Source: Saccharothrix deserti (GTDB lineage: Bacteria; Actinomycetota; Actinomycetes; Mycobacteriales; Pseudonocardiaceae). From it: DNA of 64,000 nucleotides. Of this stretch, positions 42,343-51,500 are shown piece by piece. Position 1 is the first letter of the stretch. Each line of letters starts with the position of its first letter. The stretch is taken from the NCBI RefSeq assembly GCF_009769385.1, contig NZ_VKAB01000040.1, positions 22,711-86,710 of the forward strand, read 5' to 3'. Position numbers and translations under genes: made by a program. The notes under the pieces were generated by a model. The model was not told the origin of the DNA. It did no database searches and saw only the letters and a program-made list of their open reading frames with translations.

Positions 42343-43428
42343 GTGCCCGAACCCTCCACCACACCGGCACGCCGAGTGGTTGTCTTCGGCCTGGGCGGCA
42401 CCATCGCCATGAGCACCGGCGACGGGGGTGGAGTGGTGCCCGCGCTGTCCGCCGACCAGCTGGTCGCCGCTGTGCCAGGACTGGCCGAGTCCGGCATCGC
42501 CGTCGACGTGGAGGACTTCCGCCGCGTCCCCGGCGCGTCCCTGACCTTCGACGACCTGGCCGCGCTGGCCGCCGCGATCGACCGGAAGCTCGCCGCCGGG
42601 GCGGACGGCGTGGTGATCACCCAGGGCACCGACACCATCGAAGAGACCGCCTACCTGCTCGATCTCACCCACACGCGCTCGGAGCCCGTCGTGGTCACCG
42701 GGGCCATGCGCAATCCCACCCTCGCCGGGGCCGACGGGCCGGCCAACCTGCTGGCCGCCGTGCAGACCGCCGCGAGCGCCGACGCTCGCGACCTCGGCGC
42801 CCTGGTGGTGTTCGCCGACGAGATCCACGCCGCGGCCCGCGTCCGCAAGACCCACTCCACCAGCGGACACACCTTCGTCTCCGCCAACGGCGGACCACTG
42901 GGCTACGTCGTGGAAGGACAGCCCCGGGTACTCAACCGCCCGAGCAGCCGCACCACCGTCCCCACCGCAACCGAACCCCGCCCAGTCGAACCCCGCCCGG
43001 TCGAGGTCGGCCTGGTCACGATGGTGCTCGGCGACACCGGCACCCTCCTGGAAGCCGCCGCCGATCGCCTGGACGGGCTGATCGTGGCCGGCTTCGGCGT
43101 CGGACACGTCCCCGATCGCGTCGTCGACACCCTCACCCGACTGGCCGCCCGGATGCCCGTGGTGCTGGCCTCCCGCACCGGAGCCGGCCCGGTGCTCTCC
43201 CGCACCTACGCGTTCCCCGGCTCCGAATCCGACCTCCTGGACCGGGGCCTGATCCCGGCCGGCTTCCTCGATCCGCTCAAGGCCCGCATCCTGCTGCACC
43301 ACCTCCTCGCCACACGACACGACCCGGCCGGTGTCCGTGCCGTGTTCACCCAAGCCGGCGGCCACCACGCCACCCACCCGCGCCCCAGCCACCCCGCCAC
43401 CACCCCGCAGGGAACCGCCCGTGCGTAG
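42343..43428 (+). CDS. L-asparaginase
   Basis: 361 residues from GTG 42343 with GGAAGGG upstream. Both asparaginase signatures are present: the first catalytic Thr in FGLGGTIAMS and the second in ITQGTDTIEETAYLLD; the Lys and Asp of the second triad are in VVTGAMRNPT and neighbouring loops. Length is slightly above the usual 320-340. No signal peptide, so cytoplasmic, converting asparagine to aspartate and ammonia. The C-terminal 30 residues (HHATHPRPSHPATTPQG) are a low-complexity tail. The gene has no operon partners. Confidence 0.9.
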   Translation: MPEPSTTPARRVVVFGLGGTIAMSTGDGGGVVPALSADQLVAAVPGLAESGIAVDVEDFRRVPGASLTFDDLAALAAAIDRKLAAGADGVVITQGTDTIEETAYLLDLTHTRSEPVVVTGAMRNPTLAGADGPANLLAAVQTAASADARDLGALVVFADEIHAAARVRKTHSTSGHTFVSANGGPLGYVVEGQPRVLNRPSSRTTVPTATEPRPVEPRPVEVGLVTMVLGDTGTLLEAAADRLDGLIVAGFGVGHVPDRVVDTLTRLAARMPVVLASRTGAGPVLSRTYAFPGSESDLLDRGLIPAGFLDPLKARILLHHLLATRHDPAGVRAVFTQAGGHHATHPRPSHPATTPQGTARA

Positions 43429-43751
43429 CCACGAACTGACCTCGGCCGCAGCTTCCTCTACGACGTCCCCCTCTTGCGCTTCGAACCGAATGGCGAGTAG
43501 CGGCGCAGCTGCCGGGACACCACTCCGACCGGCATCGGCCCGCCACTGTGGTGATCACCTCGCCGATCGTTGTCCGACCGGGGTTGATCCCGGAGTCGAC
43601 GACACACAGGAGCACCCGTTGGGCCTCCTCGGGATCGGCGGGGCGGGTTCGGAGCAGTTGGTCAAGCGGCGTCGAGACGGCAACCCCGAAGGTCCGCCGG
43701 CAGGGCTCGCAGAGTGATCAACCTACAGGCAAGTGATCGCTTTCGGTTCAA
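43429..43751. other. Intergenic, no gene seen
   Basis: About 320 bp between convergent genes. A minus-strand stretch reads VLLCVVDSGINPGRTTIGE but belongs to no family I know and lacks a proper start and end. No clear terminator hairpin was found. Confidence 0.45.
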
Positions 43752-44297
43752 TCAGCCACTGAAATTCACCGGTTTGCCGGCCATGTCCCAACGGAGGATG
43801 TTGTCCTCGCCGGTGCTCGTCAGCAGGTCGCGGATGACGCTCGTCATCGGCCCGGGATGCTCCTCATGCCAGGCATCCCGGTTGTTGTAGGCGATCCGCC
43901 AGTCGTCCGGGTCCGCCGAGTCGGTGATCCACCAGAACGTTCCTCCAGCTCCGTTGTGTCCCCATGGGTAAAGGCCACCGGGCTCCGGAAACAGCCGGTA
44001 GGGGGCACCTTCCAGGTAGTCGAGGTCCTCGTCGCCGAAGATCTCCAGCAGTTCGCTGTTGTGTCCCTTGACGTCCGCGCACTCCTCGGTGCTTTGGCTG
44101 GGATTCAAGACGGTGAGGACGCCGCGAAAACCGCCGGAGGGGAATCGCGTGAGCAACTCCTTGTAGTCACCGGGGAGCGGTGTTCCCAGTTCGCGTTCGA
44201 CGGTGGTCCAGTCCAGTTCCGGTCGGAAATCTCCGGCCTGCCACCCGACGAGCTCGCAGATCTCGTCGACGTACGACCGCCTTGGTGCGTGTGTCAC
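43752..44297 (-). CDS. SMI1/KNR4 (SUKH) family protein
   Basis: 181 residues, GTG start preceded by AGGAGAAG. The SUKH pattern is visible: LDWTTVERELGTPLPGDYKELLTRFPSGGF near residues 28-58 (helix, then the conserved P-x-D-Y-K turn), and later LYPWGHNGAGGTFWWITD with DPDDWRIAYNNRD. SUKH proteins commonly neutralise nuclease or deaminase toxins delivered by contact-dependent systems. No toxin gene is beside it, so it may be an orphan immunity gene or a housekeeping member. Cytoplasmic. Confidence 0.82.
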   Translation of the reverse strand: MTHAPRRSYVDEICELVGWQAGDFRPELDWTTVERELGTPLPGDYKELLTRFPSGGFRGVLTVLNPSQSTEECADVKGHNSELLEIFGDEDLDYLEGAPYRLFPEPGGLYPWGHNGAGGTFWWITDSADPDDWRIAYNNRDAWHEEHPGPMTSVIRDLLTSTGEDNILRWDMAGKPVNFSG

Positions 44298-44739
44298 ATC
44301 TTCTCCTGGTCTCCGTCAGACCGTCCGGAACGAGGAACGAGTTTCCTTCACGAGGCTACCGGTGGGGACGTCCTCGATCTTGGCGAAGCTCTGCGCACCG
44401 AGGTGATCTCACCAACGGAGATTCCGGCGTTGAACGTCAACTGTGTTCGCGGGAACTACGCACGCGGGCGCCCGACGACGCGGTTCCACCCGGGCGAACC
44501 GGTGACCACGGCCACCACCTGATCTCGGGTTCGCTCTCATGATCGTTTGGTGGCCTCGCCCATCTCGCGGCACCCCCACAACCGAGATCGCGAACTATGC
44601 CTGGAGTACCAGAAGGCTCGTCCGGACGTCAGCCCTGACCGCCGCCGTATGGCTCATTGCCTTGGAGTCATCCCGTTACACATCGTGACCGGAACGCCCG
44701 CCTCGCCCCGGTCCTGTTTGGTCGTATAGGATCCTGGTC
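44298..44739. other. Divergent intergenic region
   Basis: About 440 bp between the SUKH gene and the TetR-type gene. No supportable coding frame. Expected to hold the promoters of both; no clear palindrome beyond small repeats was noticed. Confidence 0.45.
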
Positions 44740-45417
44740 ATGCATTCAGTCCCGCCCGCGGAAGGGCGAAGTTCCTTCATCGAGCAGGCGCGTCAGGCGC
44801 AGATCATCCGGGCGACGATCGACGTTGTGGCCGAACAGGGCTACGGCGCCGCCTCGTTCGCGCGGATCGCGCGGCGCGCGTCGATCAGCCCGGCGCTGAT
44901 CAACTATCACTTCCGCACCAAGGACTCGCTGATGCGTGGTGTGCTCGCGACGATCGAGCAGCGCCTGGACGCCGCGATGGCCGGCACCGAGGACGACGAG
45001 CCGGAAACCTATCCGGACGCTCTGGAGGGCATGCTGCGGCGTTTTGCCGAGCACTGCTGGACCCACGGTGAGGAGATCACCGCCATGACCGAGATCCGTC
45101 GGGAGATGCGCAGCGAAATCCTGCGCGAGGCGGTCGCCCAGAGCCACGAGCGGGGCATGGCGGAACTCGTCGCCTTCATCCGGGAAGGTCAGTCGTACGG
45201 CCAGTTCCGCGATGTCGACCCGGCTCTGTTCGCGTCGGTCCTGATGTCCGCGATGGGAGAGTTCCCCCGATTGCCGGGCAACAGCGCGGAGGAGCGCCGA
45301 AGGGTCGCCGCCGACTGGGTCTCGCTGTTCGTGAACGCCATTTCAGTCACCGCCGGTCCGGGTGAGGACGCCGACCACGACCCGGCCGGCCCCACGCGAT
45401 CCGGGAGCGGGGCATGA
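44740..45417 (+). CDS. TetR/AcrR family transcriptional regulator
   Basis: 225 residues. The DNA-binding domain is residues about 17-65: ATIDVVAEQGYGAASFARI then ARRASISPALINYHFRTKD, the standard TetR helix-turn-helix. The C-terminal ligand domain is variable. The last codons overlap the following gene (ATGATGA at 45414), so it is co-translated with the YqeB-like and membrane-protein genes and probably represses their operon. Ligand unknown. Confidence 0.87.
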   Translation: MHSVPPAEGRSSFIEQARQAQIIRATIDVVAEQGYGAASFARIARRASISPALINYHFRTKDSLMRGVLATIEQRLDAAMAGTEDDEPETYPDALEGMLRRFAEHCWTHGEEITAMTEIRREMRSEILREAVAQSHERGMAELVAFIREGQSYGQFRDVDPALFASVLMSAMGEFPRLPGNSAEERRRVAADWVSLFVNAISVTAGPGEDADHDPAGPTRSGSGA

Positions 45418-46100
45418 TGAACAAGGCCGCCGAACGCACCACGGTCAGCCACTCGACGGGTCTGCACGTCTTCCTGTGGACCGCTTTCCCAGGCGGCGGT
45501 GCCTTGCTCGGCTTCGTCCTGGCTCACGTACCGGGCTGGATCGCCGTCCTGCCCTGGTTCCCGAACCAGGAGAAGATCGCCGAGCTGGCCGAGGTGATCG
45601 GGCCGAAGGCCACGGTGGCGCTGGTCGCCGTAGGGGTCCTCGTCGGTGGCTTCGTCGCGCTGATGGCCTATGACGACATGGTCACGGTCACGATCGACGA
45701 AGAGTCGGTCACCGTCAAACGCGGTGACAAGGAAGCCGTGTTCGGCGGTGCCGCGGTGTCCGGCGCATTCGTCGATGCCAAGGACCTCGTACTGCTCGGG
45801 CCGCACGGCGAGGAACTGACCAGGGAGAAGACCGACCTCAAGCCCCACAAGCTGCGAGCCGGGTTCGAAGCCCACGGCTACGACTGGCACGAGCGCGACC
45901 CGTACGGCGAGAAGTTCACGCGCTGGATCGACGGATCCTCCGGCCTGTCCCAGGACGTGCACGCGATCCTTCGTGCCCGCCAGACCGCGATCGAGAGCGG
46001 TGACACCGACGACCTCCGTGACCTGCGCCGGGAGTTGTCCCGCCACGGAGTCTTCGTACGCGAGGAAGGCAAGCGCCAGTACTGGCGCGACGCACAGTGA
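45414..46100 (+). CDS. YqeB-like membrane protein
   Basis: 228 residues. Two hydrophobic spans at residues about 18-45 and 62-85 (VALVAVGVLVGGFVALMAY), then a soluble C-terminal domain containing VTVTIDEESVTVKRGDKE and DLVLLGPHGEELTREKTDL, KPHKLRAGFEAHGYDW, the pattern of the YqeB family of Firmicutes and Actinobacteria. Function of the family is not established. Its first codons overlap the TetR-type gene and its stop overlaps the next gene, so the three form one operon. Confidence 0.72.
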   Translation: MMNKAAERTTVSHSTGLHVFLWTAFPGGGALLGFVLAHVPGWIAVLPWFPNQEKIAELAEVIGPKATVALVAVGVLVGGFVALMAYDDMVTVTIDEESVTVKRGDKEAVFGGAAVSGAFVDAKDLVLLGPHGEELTREKTDLKPHKLRAGFEAHGYDWHERDPYGEKFTRWIDGSSGLSQDVHAILRARQTAIESGDTDDLRDLRRELSRHGVFVREEGKRQYWRDAQ

Positions 46101-47101
46101 TGAAGCCACCCGGGCAGCACCCCACAAGGCAGCGCCACCGCCCGCACCGGGCCGCACCGGTGCTGGCACTGTTCGCACTCGCACCGCTGATGGGCGAAGT
46201 GGTCGGAGCGGCACTCCGGCTGAGCAACTTCGTCGAACCCCTGCGGGTGGCTGCGATCGTGTGCTTCTACGGTGCCGGTGTCGTTCTGCTGCGCGAGATC
46301 GCGCAACGGCTCCGGTTGAGCGGTTGGGGCATCGTCCTGCTCGGTCTCGCTTTCGCCTTGGTCGAAGAAGGTCTCGGCTTGCAGACCATCTTCAATCCGG
46401 TCGGAATGGACGGCGAGTCCGTCCACGGGCGTGCCCTCGGGGTGAACTGGTTCTGGGGCGTCGTCGTGTCCGGCTACCACGTCGTGTGGAGCGTGCTGAT
46501 CCCCATTGCCGTCGTCCACCTGGTGTTCGCCCGCCGGAGCCGGGCAGCGTGGCTGTCGAGACCGGCGCTGCTGTTGTTCGGGATCCTGTTCGCCGTGGGT
46601 ACCGCGCTGTTCGTCCTGATCTCCCACCTGCGCTCGGACTTCCGCCTCCTCCCGGTCCAGGTCGTGGCGGTGCTCGCGGCCGTGGCACTGCTTGTCTGGG
46701 CTGCCTCCCGGTGCACCGCCCGCGGCCGGCCACCGGTCCCGGGTCGGCCGACCCGGCCGGTGCTCTCCACCCTGGTCGGGTTCGCGGCCGGAGCAGTCTG
46801 GTTGCTCCTCTACCTGGTCGCGTTCATCGGCGGAGGCGCCTCGTTCGTGTGGTGGACGCTCGCGGCCACCCTGTTCGCCACTGCCGTCGCCGCACTGCTG
46901 GGGCGATGGGAGCGCCGCGGCTGGGCAACCCAAGACCGGTTGGCGATGTGCTTCGGCGCGGCGCTGGCGGCGGCGCTGTTCGGGCTGCTGCTGGTGTCCC
47001 TGGCAGACCGGGCGGAGGACGTCGTGTTTCAGGTGATCATGATCGGCGGGGTCGTGGCCGGCTACGCGTGGGGCCGCCGACGCATCAGCGTGGCGGGATG
47101 A
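46100..47101 (+). CDS. Polytopic membrane protein of unknown function
   Basis: 333 residues with about nine or ten hydrophobic segments. The pattern FALVEEGLGLQTIFNPVG after the third helix (two consecutive acidic residues in a membrane-flanking EE motif) recalls CPBP-type intramembrane proteases, but the second and third CPBP motifs (FxxxR, HxxxD) are not evident, so I leave the function open. Third gene of the TetR/YqeB-like operon; ATG overlaps the preceding stop. Confidence 0.7.
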   Translation: MKPPGQHPTRQRHRPHRAAPVLALFALAPLMGEVVGAALRLSNFVEPLRVAAIVCFYGAGVVLLREIAQRLRLSGWGIVLLGLAFALVEEGLGLQTIFNPVGMDGESVHGRALGVNWFWGVVVSGYHVVWSVLIPIAVVHLVFARRSRAAWLSRPALLLFGILFAVGTALFVLISHLRSDFRLLPVQVVAVLAAVALLVWAASRCTARGRPPVPGRPTRPVLSTLVGFAAGAVWLLLYLVAFIGGGASFVWWTLAATLFATAVAALLGRWERRGWATQDRLAMCFGAALAAALFGLLLVSLADRAEDVVFQVIMIGGVVAGYAWGRRRISVAG

Positions 47102-47454
47102 ACCTCGTACCTCCCTGGGTCTTCGAGGCACTGTCGAACACGTCCCCAGACTCGACAAAGACCGCCTGTTCCGGTTGGTGAGGACGTTCATCACGTCTTC
47201 AAGCCGGCCCTGCCGGGCTGGTCGGGCGGCGTCGCAGCCGGACCGCCTACACCTCCGGCCGGCGCGCGCACACCGCCACTGCGTTCCGGACGAGATGGTC
47301 CGCCCGGAATGATCAAGGGATCCGATCCGCATGGCCGATGCCCCAGTAGATGCAGCAAGGAGTCCCGGCTGGTCGCCGCGAGCGCGACGAGCACGTCCTG
47401 GCCACCGGTCACCCGTGCTCGGCGAGCCCCTTCACGGCGAGCCGGGCGCGGGCC

Positions 47455-47760
47455 CGGACATGACCGGTCCGGGGGTGCAGGTCCGGCCGCTGCGGCTGTG
47501 GGTGGAGTCCGAGGTCGCCTGCCTCACCGGGGTCCGGCTGCGGCAGAAGCTCGCCCGGGGCCGACTCGGTCCGGAGGGGGCGGCGATGAAGCTGACCTTT
47601 GCCCGGCTGAACCAGCAGCTGTCCGGCCTGGAGCCGGAGCTGCTGGGGGACGAATGTCATGCCGTCCGGCGATCGCCGTGGATTCGGCCGGAGTTCGCGG
47701 TTTCGCAGGTACCGGCTTCGGGCGCAGATTCTGCGGCACACCGGGGTCTTGCCGCAGGAC
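47455..47760 (+). pseudogene. Acyl-CoA dehydrogenase C-terminal fragment
   Basis: A stretch within an open frame reads RPLRLWVESEVACLTGVRLR, then GPEGAAMKLTFARLNQQLSG and LEPELLGDE, the helical C-terminal domain of acyl-CoA dehydrogenases. The catalytic and FAD-binding parts are absent and the frame is not continued properly past about 47660. A decayed gene in an otherwise empty 700-bp interval (47102-47805), in which no other gene is supported. Confidence 0.6.
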
Positions 47761-47805
47761 CCCCGTGCGCTATAGGTCAAGAGTGGCGGTAGTAGTCGCC
47801 TTTTC

Positions 47806-48519
47806 TCATCCTGCCTCGATCGCCTGGACGATCAGCTCGTTGCGCGCGTCCTGGCCCAGCGGTTCGGTGGTGTGGACGCCGTCGCTCAGGTACGCCGTCA
47901 GCCGGGTCGGCTTCGCGGCCAGGAACTCGGCCCACCGGACGATGCGCAGGTTGGGGTGTCGGCGTTGCGCGTCCGCCAGCTGGAGGTTGACCCAGGCGCT
48001 GTTGCGCTGGTCGGCCAGCTGGATGGCGTCGCTGTAGCGCCTGCGCGACACCTGCGTGTTCACCCAGTACACCGTCCTGGTGGGACCGGCGATGGCCAGT
48101 GCCCGGTCGACCTGGGCGGCGAACACCGGCGGCGTGAAGATGTCGTTGGACCCGGTGGCCATCAGCAGCCGGCGCGGCAGGCCGTAGGTCTGCGCCCACT
48201 CGGCCAGCGCGTCGACCGCGGGCGCGGTCGGGCGGCCGGACCAGTTGTGCACGGCCAGCAGGTCTCCGGTGCGACCCCGCAGGCGCAGGGCGAGCGCGTA
48301 GCCGTCCTGCACGGCGATGCTGTCGCCGAACATGAACAGGCCGTCGGCGTCCCGCACCTGCCTGATGGTGGTGGCCGTGGAGATGGCCTTTGACGAACCT
48401 TCCCACGGGCCCAGCGCACCGGATCCGTAGTCGTCGGCGAACGCCGGCTCGGCCGTCAGGAGTGTGGACCCCACGGCCAGCGCTCCCGCGGTGAGCAGTC
48501 GTCGACGTGTGGTGCTCAT
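47806..48519 (-). CDS. Tat-exported SGNH/GDSL hydrolase
   Basis: 237 residues. Residues 1-28 are a twin-arginine signal (STTRRRLLTAGALAVGS, cleavage near AFA-DD). The SGNH blocks are present: block I FMFGDSIAV, block III LMATGSNDIF, block V LSDGVHTTEPLG with the Asp-x-x-His pair. Such enzymes cleave esters of lipids or polysaccharides outside the cell. The gene begins 13 bp after the RHS gene stop in the same direction, so it is probably co-transcribed with it; a role in modifying surface polymers together with the RHS protein is possible but not shown. Confidence 0.83.
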   Translation of the reverse strand: MSTTRRRLLTAGALAVGSTLLTAEPAFADDYGSGALGPWEGSSKAISTATTIRQVRDADGLFMFGDSIAVQDGYALALRLRGRTGDLLAVHNWSGRPTAPAVDALAEWAQTYGLPRRLLMATGSNDIFTPPVFAAQVDRALAIAGPTRTVYWVNTQVSRRRYSDAIQLADQRNSAWVNLQLADAQRRHPNLRIVRWAEFLAAKPTRLTAYLSDGVHTTEPLGQDARNELIVQAIEAG

Positions 48520-48532
48520 CGTGTTTCCCCCG

Positions 48533-51500
48533 TTATTCCCATTTGCGCCAGCGCATCATTCCGATGTGGACGTTCGTCGTGTACCAGGCCAGGGCGACGT
48601 AAGGCCGCGCCTTGGGGTAGCGCCGCCACGCCCGGCCGTAGAGGCCGCCCTGCCGGGTGTGGACCACGCGGCGGAAGTGGCGGGCCTTCTTGCCCCAGCG
48701 CAGGGTTTTCTTGGCCGACCAGCGGATCGCCTTGCGGCCCCAGCGGGACTTGGCGAACATGCGGCCCCGGCCACCCAGCGCCGCGCCGAACGCGGTCGTG
48801 GCCAGCTCGCTGTAGGCGTCGCTGCGCCGGCCCGCCAGGCCGTAGAGGCCGGCGGACGCGAGGCCCAAACCGACGCTGACCGCTTGGCAGCGCGCGTTGG
48901 TGCACATGCCGACGGCCGTGGCGACGTGGGACACCACGCCCGCGGCCCTGCCGCACCAGCCGCACTTCTTCTTCCACCACTTCTTCTTGCCGTCCAGGTC
49001 GACCTGGTTGACCGGGTCGCTGGGGTAGGCGTAGGCGGTCGAGTTGCCGCCGGGCACGGGGTCGACGCTGGTGAACAGCCCCGTGGCCGGGTTGTAGAGG
49101 CGCACGCCCATGAGCAACAGCCCGGTCGAGGACGTGGCCCGCTGTTCGGCGCCCAGCCAGCCGTACCGGCCGGTGGCGCCGGTCGGTGCGCCGAACTCGT
49201 CGTAGGAGCTCCAGCTCTGGATGCCGACGCCGGGGGAGTCCGGCCGGGGCAGGTCGACGGTGGCCACGATGTCGTCGTGGCTGTTGGCGAGGGTGAGCTG
49301 CCCCGCGCCGGACTGGTCGACGGTCAGCGACAGGTTGCCGTCGACCAGCTCGGCGTGGCGGCGGCTGGCGCCGTTCTCGGTGACCCACGTCGGTTTGTCG
49401 GTGGCGGCGGTGTAGTGGCGGACGGTGGTGGTGGATCCGGCCGCGTCGGCCACGGTCTCGGTGGCGCGCCGGTCCAGCGCGTCGAGGGTGAACGTGGTGG
49501 TCCGGCCGCCCTGGGTGATGGACCTCGCCAGGTCGTTGTCGTGGTAGGCCAGGGTGATGTCGCCGTCCTGCGGGTTCGGCGCGTCGGCCGCCGGCAGGGT
49601 CAGCGTGCGGCCCAACGGGTCGTAGGCGTAGCCGGTGGCGGGGCGGTCGGCGGTGTCGAAGGTCCGGGTGGTGGTCGAGCCGCCCGTGCCGGCGCAGGAG
49701 CCGTCCGCGGCGGGCGGTGTGGTGGTCTTGGTCAGGCGGTTGTCGTTGACGTCGAAGCCGTAGGAGCGGGTGACGCAACCGGCGGCGCGGTCCTGCACCC
49801 GGGCCAGCCGGCCGGCGGCGTCGTAGGCGTAGGACCGGTCCTGCGGGAGGCTGTCGGTGAACGCGCTGCCCTCGGGGGTCCACTCGCGGACCACCCGGCC
49901 GGTCACGTCGTTGTCCTGCGACCAGGCCAGCCAGCCGCCGTCGGGGTCGACGGTGGTGGTGTCGTCCTCGTTCTGGACGGTGACCTGGCCGGTGTAGCGC
50001 CGGCCGACGGGCTCGCCCGCGTTGTCCAACTCCGTGTGGCGGGTGACCCCGCCGGGCAGCTCCTCCGTGGTCAGCCCGCCGTCGGCGTCGTAAGCGCCGG
50101 TGGACGTCCAGGTCGAGCCGCCCGTGGTGACCTCGACCTTGGTGGTCAGGCCCCGGCGTTCGGCGCGGCCGGCGGCGTCGGTGCCGTCGTAGGTGTAGCG
50201 GGTGGTGCCGTTGGCGTCGGTGACCGTGGCGATCGACCCGGCGGCGTCGTAGGTCGTGGTGGTCGGTGACTCGCCGGAGGGCTGGTAGGTCGTCTGGCGG
50301 CCCCACGAGTCGTGGCCGGTGGTGATCGTCGCCGCGACCGAGCCGTCCGGGTTCTTCGCGGTCACCTTCGTGGCCGCGCCGGTCAGCGGGTCGTACTCGG
50401 TCTCCTTGCGGGTGTTCGGGGTGGAGTCCGGCAGGCCGGTGACGCTGGTCGAGGTCGACGCGGTGCGGCCGTCGGGCAGGTACGTGGTCGCGGTGGTCCT
50501 GGTGACCGCCCCGGACGTCTCCACGACCGTGGCGGGGGAGAGCAGGTAGGTGTACGCGGTCGTGGTGGTCGTCGGCAGGGTCGGGCCGGAGCTGGGTGCG
50601 GCGGCCGGCTGGGTCTTGCAGACCAGGCCCGCCCACTGCGGCTTGTCGCCGCACTCGCCGTTCGCGCCGGCGGTGTAGTACGCGGTCCGGGTGGTGCCCG
50701 CGTCCGTGCCCGAGGAGTTGGGTTGGCGCGCCTCGACCACGCGGCCTTCGGCGTCGTAGCGGGTGGTCTTGACGGTGTCGCCGCTGGACACGACGCCGTC
50801 CAGGTCCACGTCGGTGGTGACGCGGCCCGGCAGGCTCAGCGCCCAGCCGTCCGGGTCGCCCGGGACCGGCGGCGCGTAGTCGGTGAAGCTGCGGGAGACC
50901 ACCTCGACGTCCTCGCCCGTGCCGGGGTCGTGGGCGTAGGTCGTCTCGGTGGTGGGCAGGCGGTAGGGCAGGGTCGACGCCGGGTTGACCCCTCCGTTGG
51001 GCGCGCCCTGGTCGAACTCGGTGCGGGTGTGGGTGCGCAGCCAGCGGGTGGTGCCGTCGCGCAGGGCGGCGGTCCGGGCCGGGCCGTAGGTGTCGGTGAC
51101 CAGGGTGCCCGCCGGGGTCACGACGGTTTCGCCGCTCTTGATATCGCCGTTGTAGACGGTGAGGGCGGCGAGCTGGTCGACGGTGGCGCCGGAGGGCAGT
51201 TGCCCGTCGATGACCTGCCGCAGGGCGCGTTCGTCCAGCTCGCGCACCACGTTGCCCTGGGTGTTGTAGTCGGTCGCCGTGTGCTGCCACGCGCCCGCGC
51301 CGAACTTGGCCGTGTTGACGGTGTAGCCCTGGGCGTCGGTGTACTGGAGGTCCGCGTGCTCCCAGTCGGTGGCGGCGATGGCCGACGGCGAGGTCGAGGC
51401 CACCGGGTGGTCGGGGCCGAAGACGGCGAAGCCCTTCACCGGGACTGCGGCTTGGTTCCAGCGCTCGACGGAGGTCGCCGACAGGTCGGGCAGGCCCGCG

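Noticed and set aside
46100..47101. CPBP intramembrane protease
   Set aside because: Only an EE pair resembling motif 1 is visible; the later conserved Arg and His motifs are not convincing.
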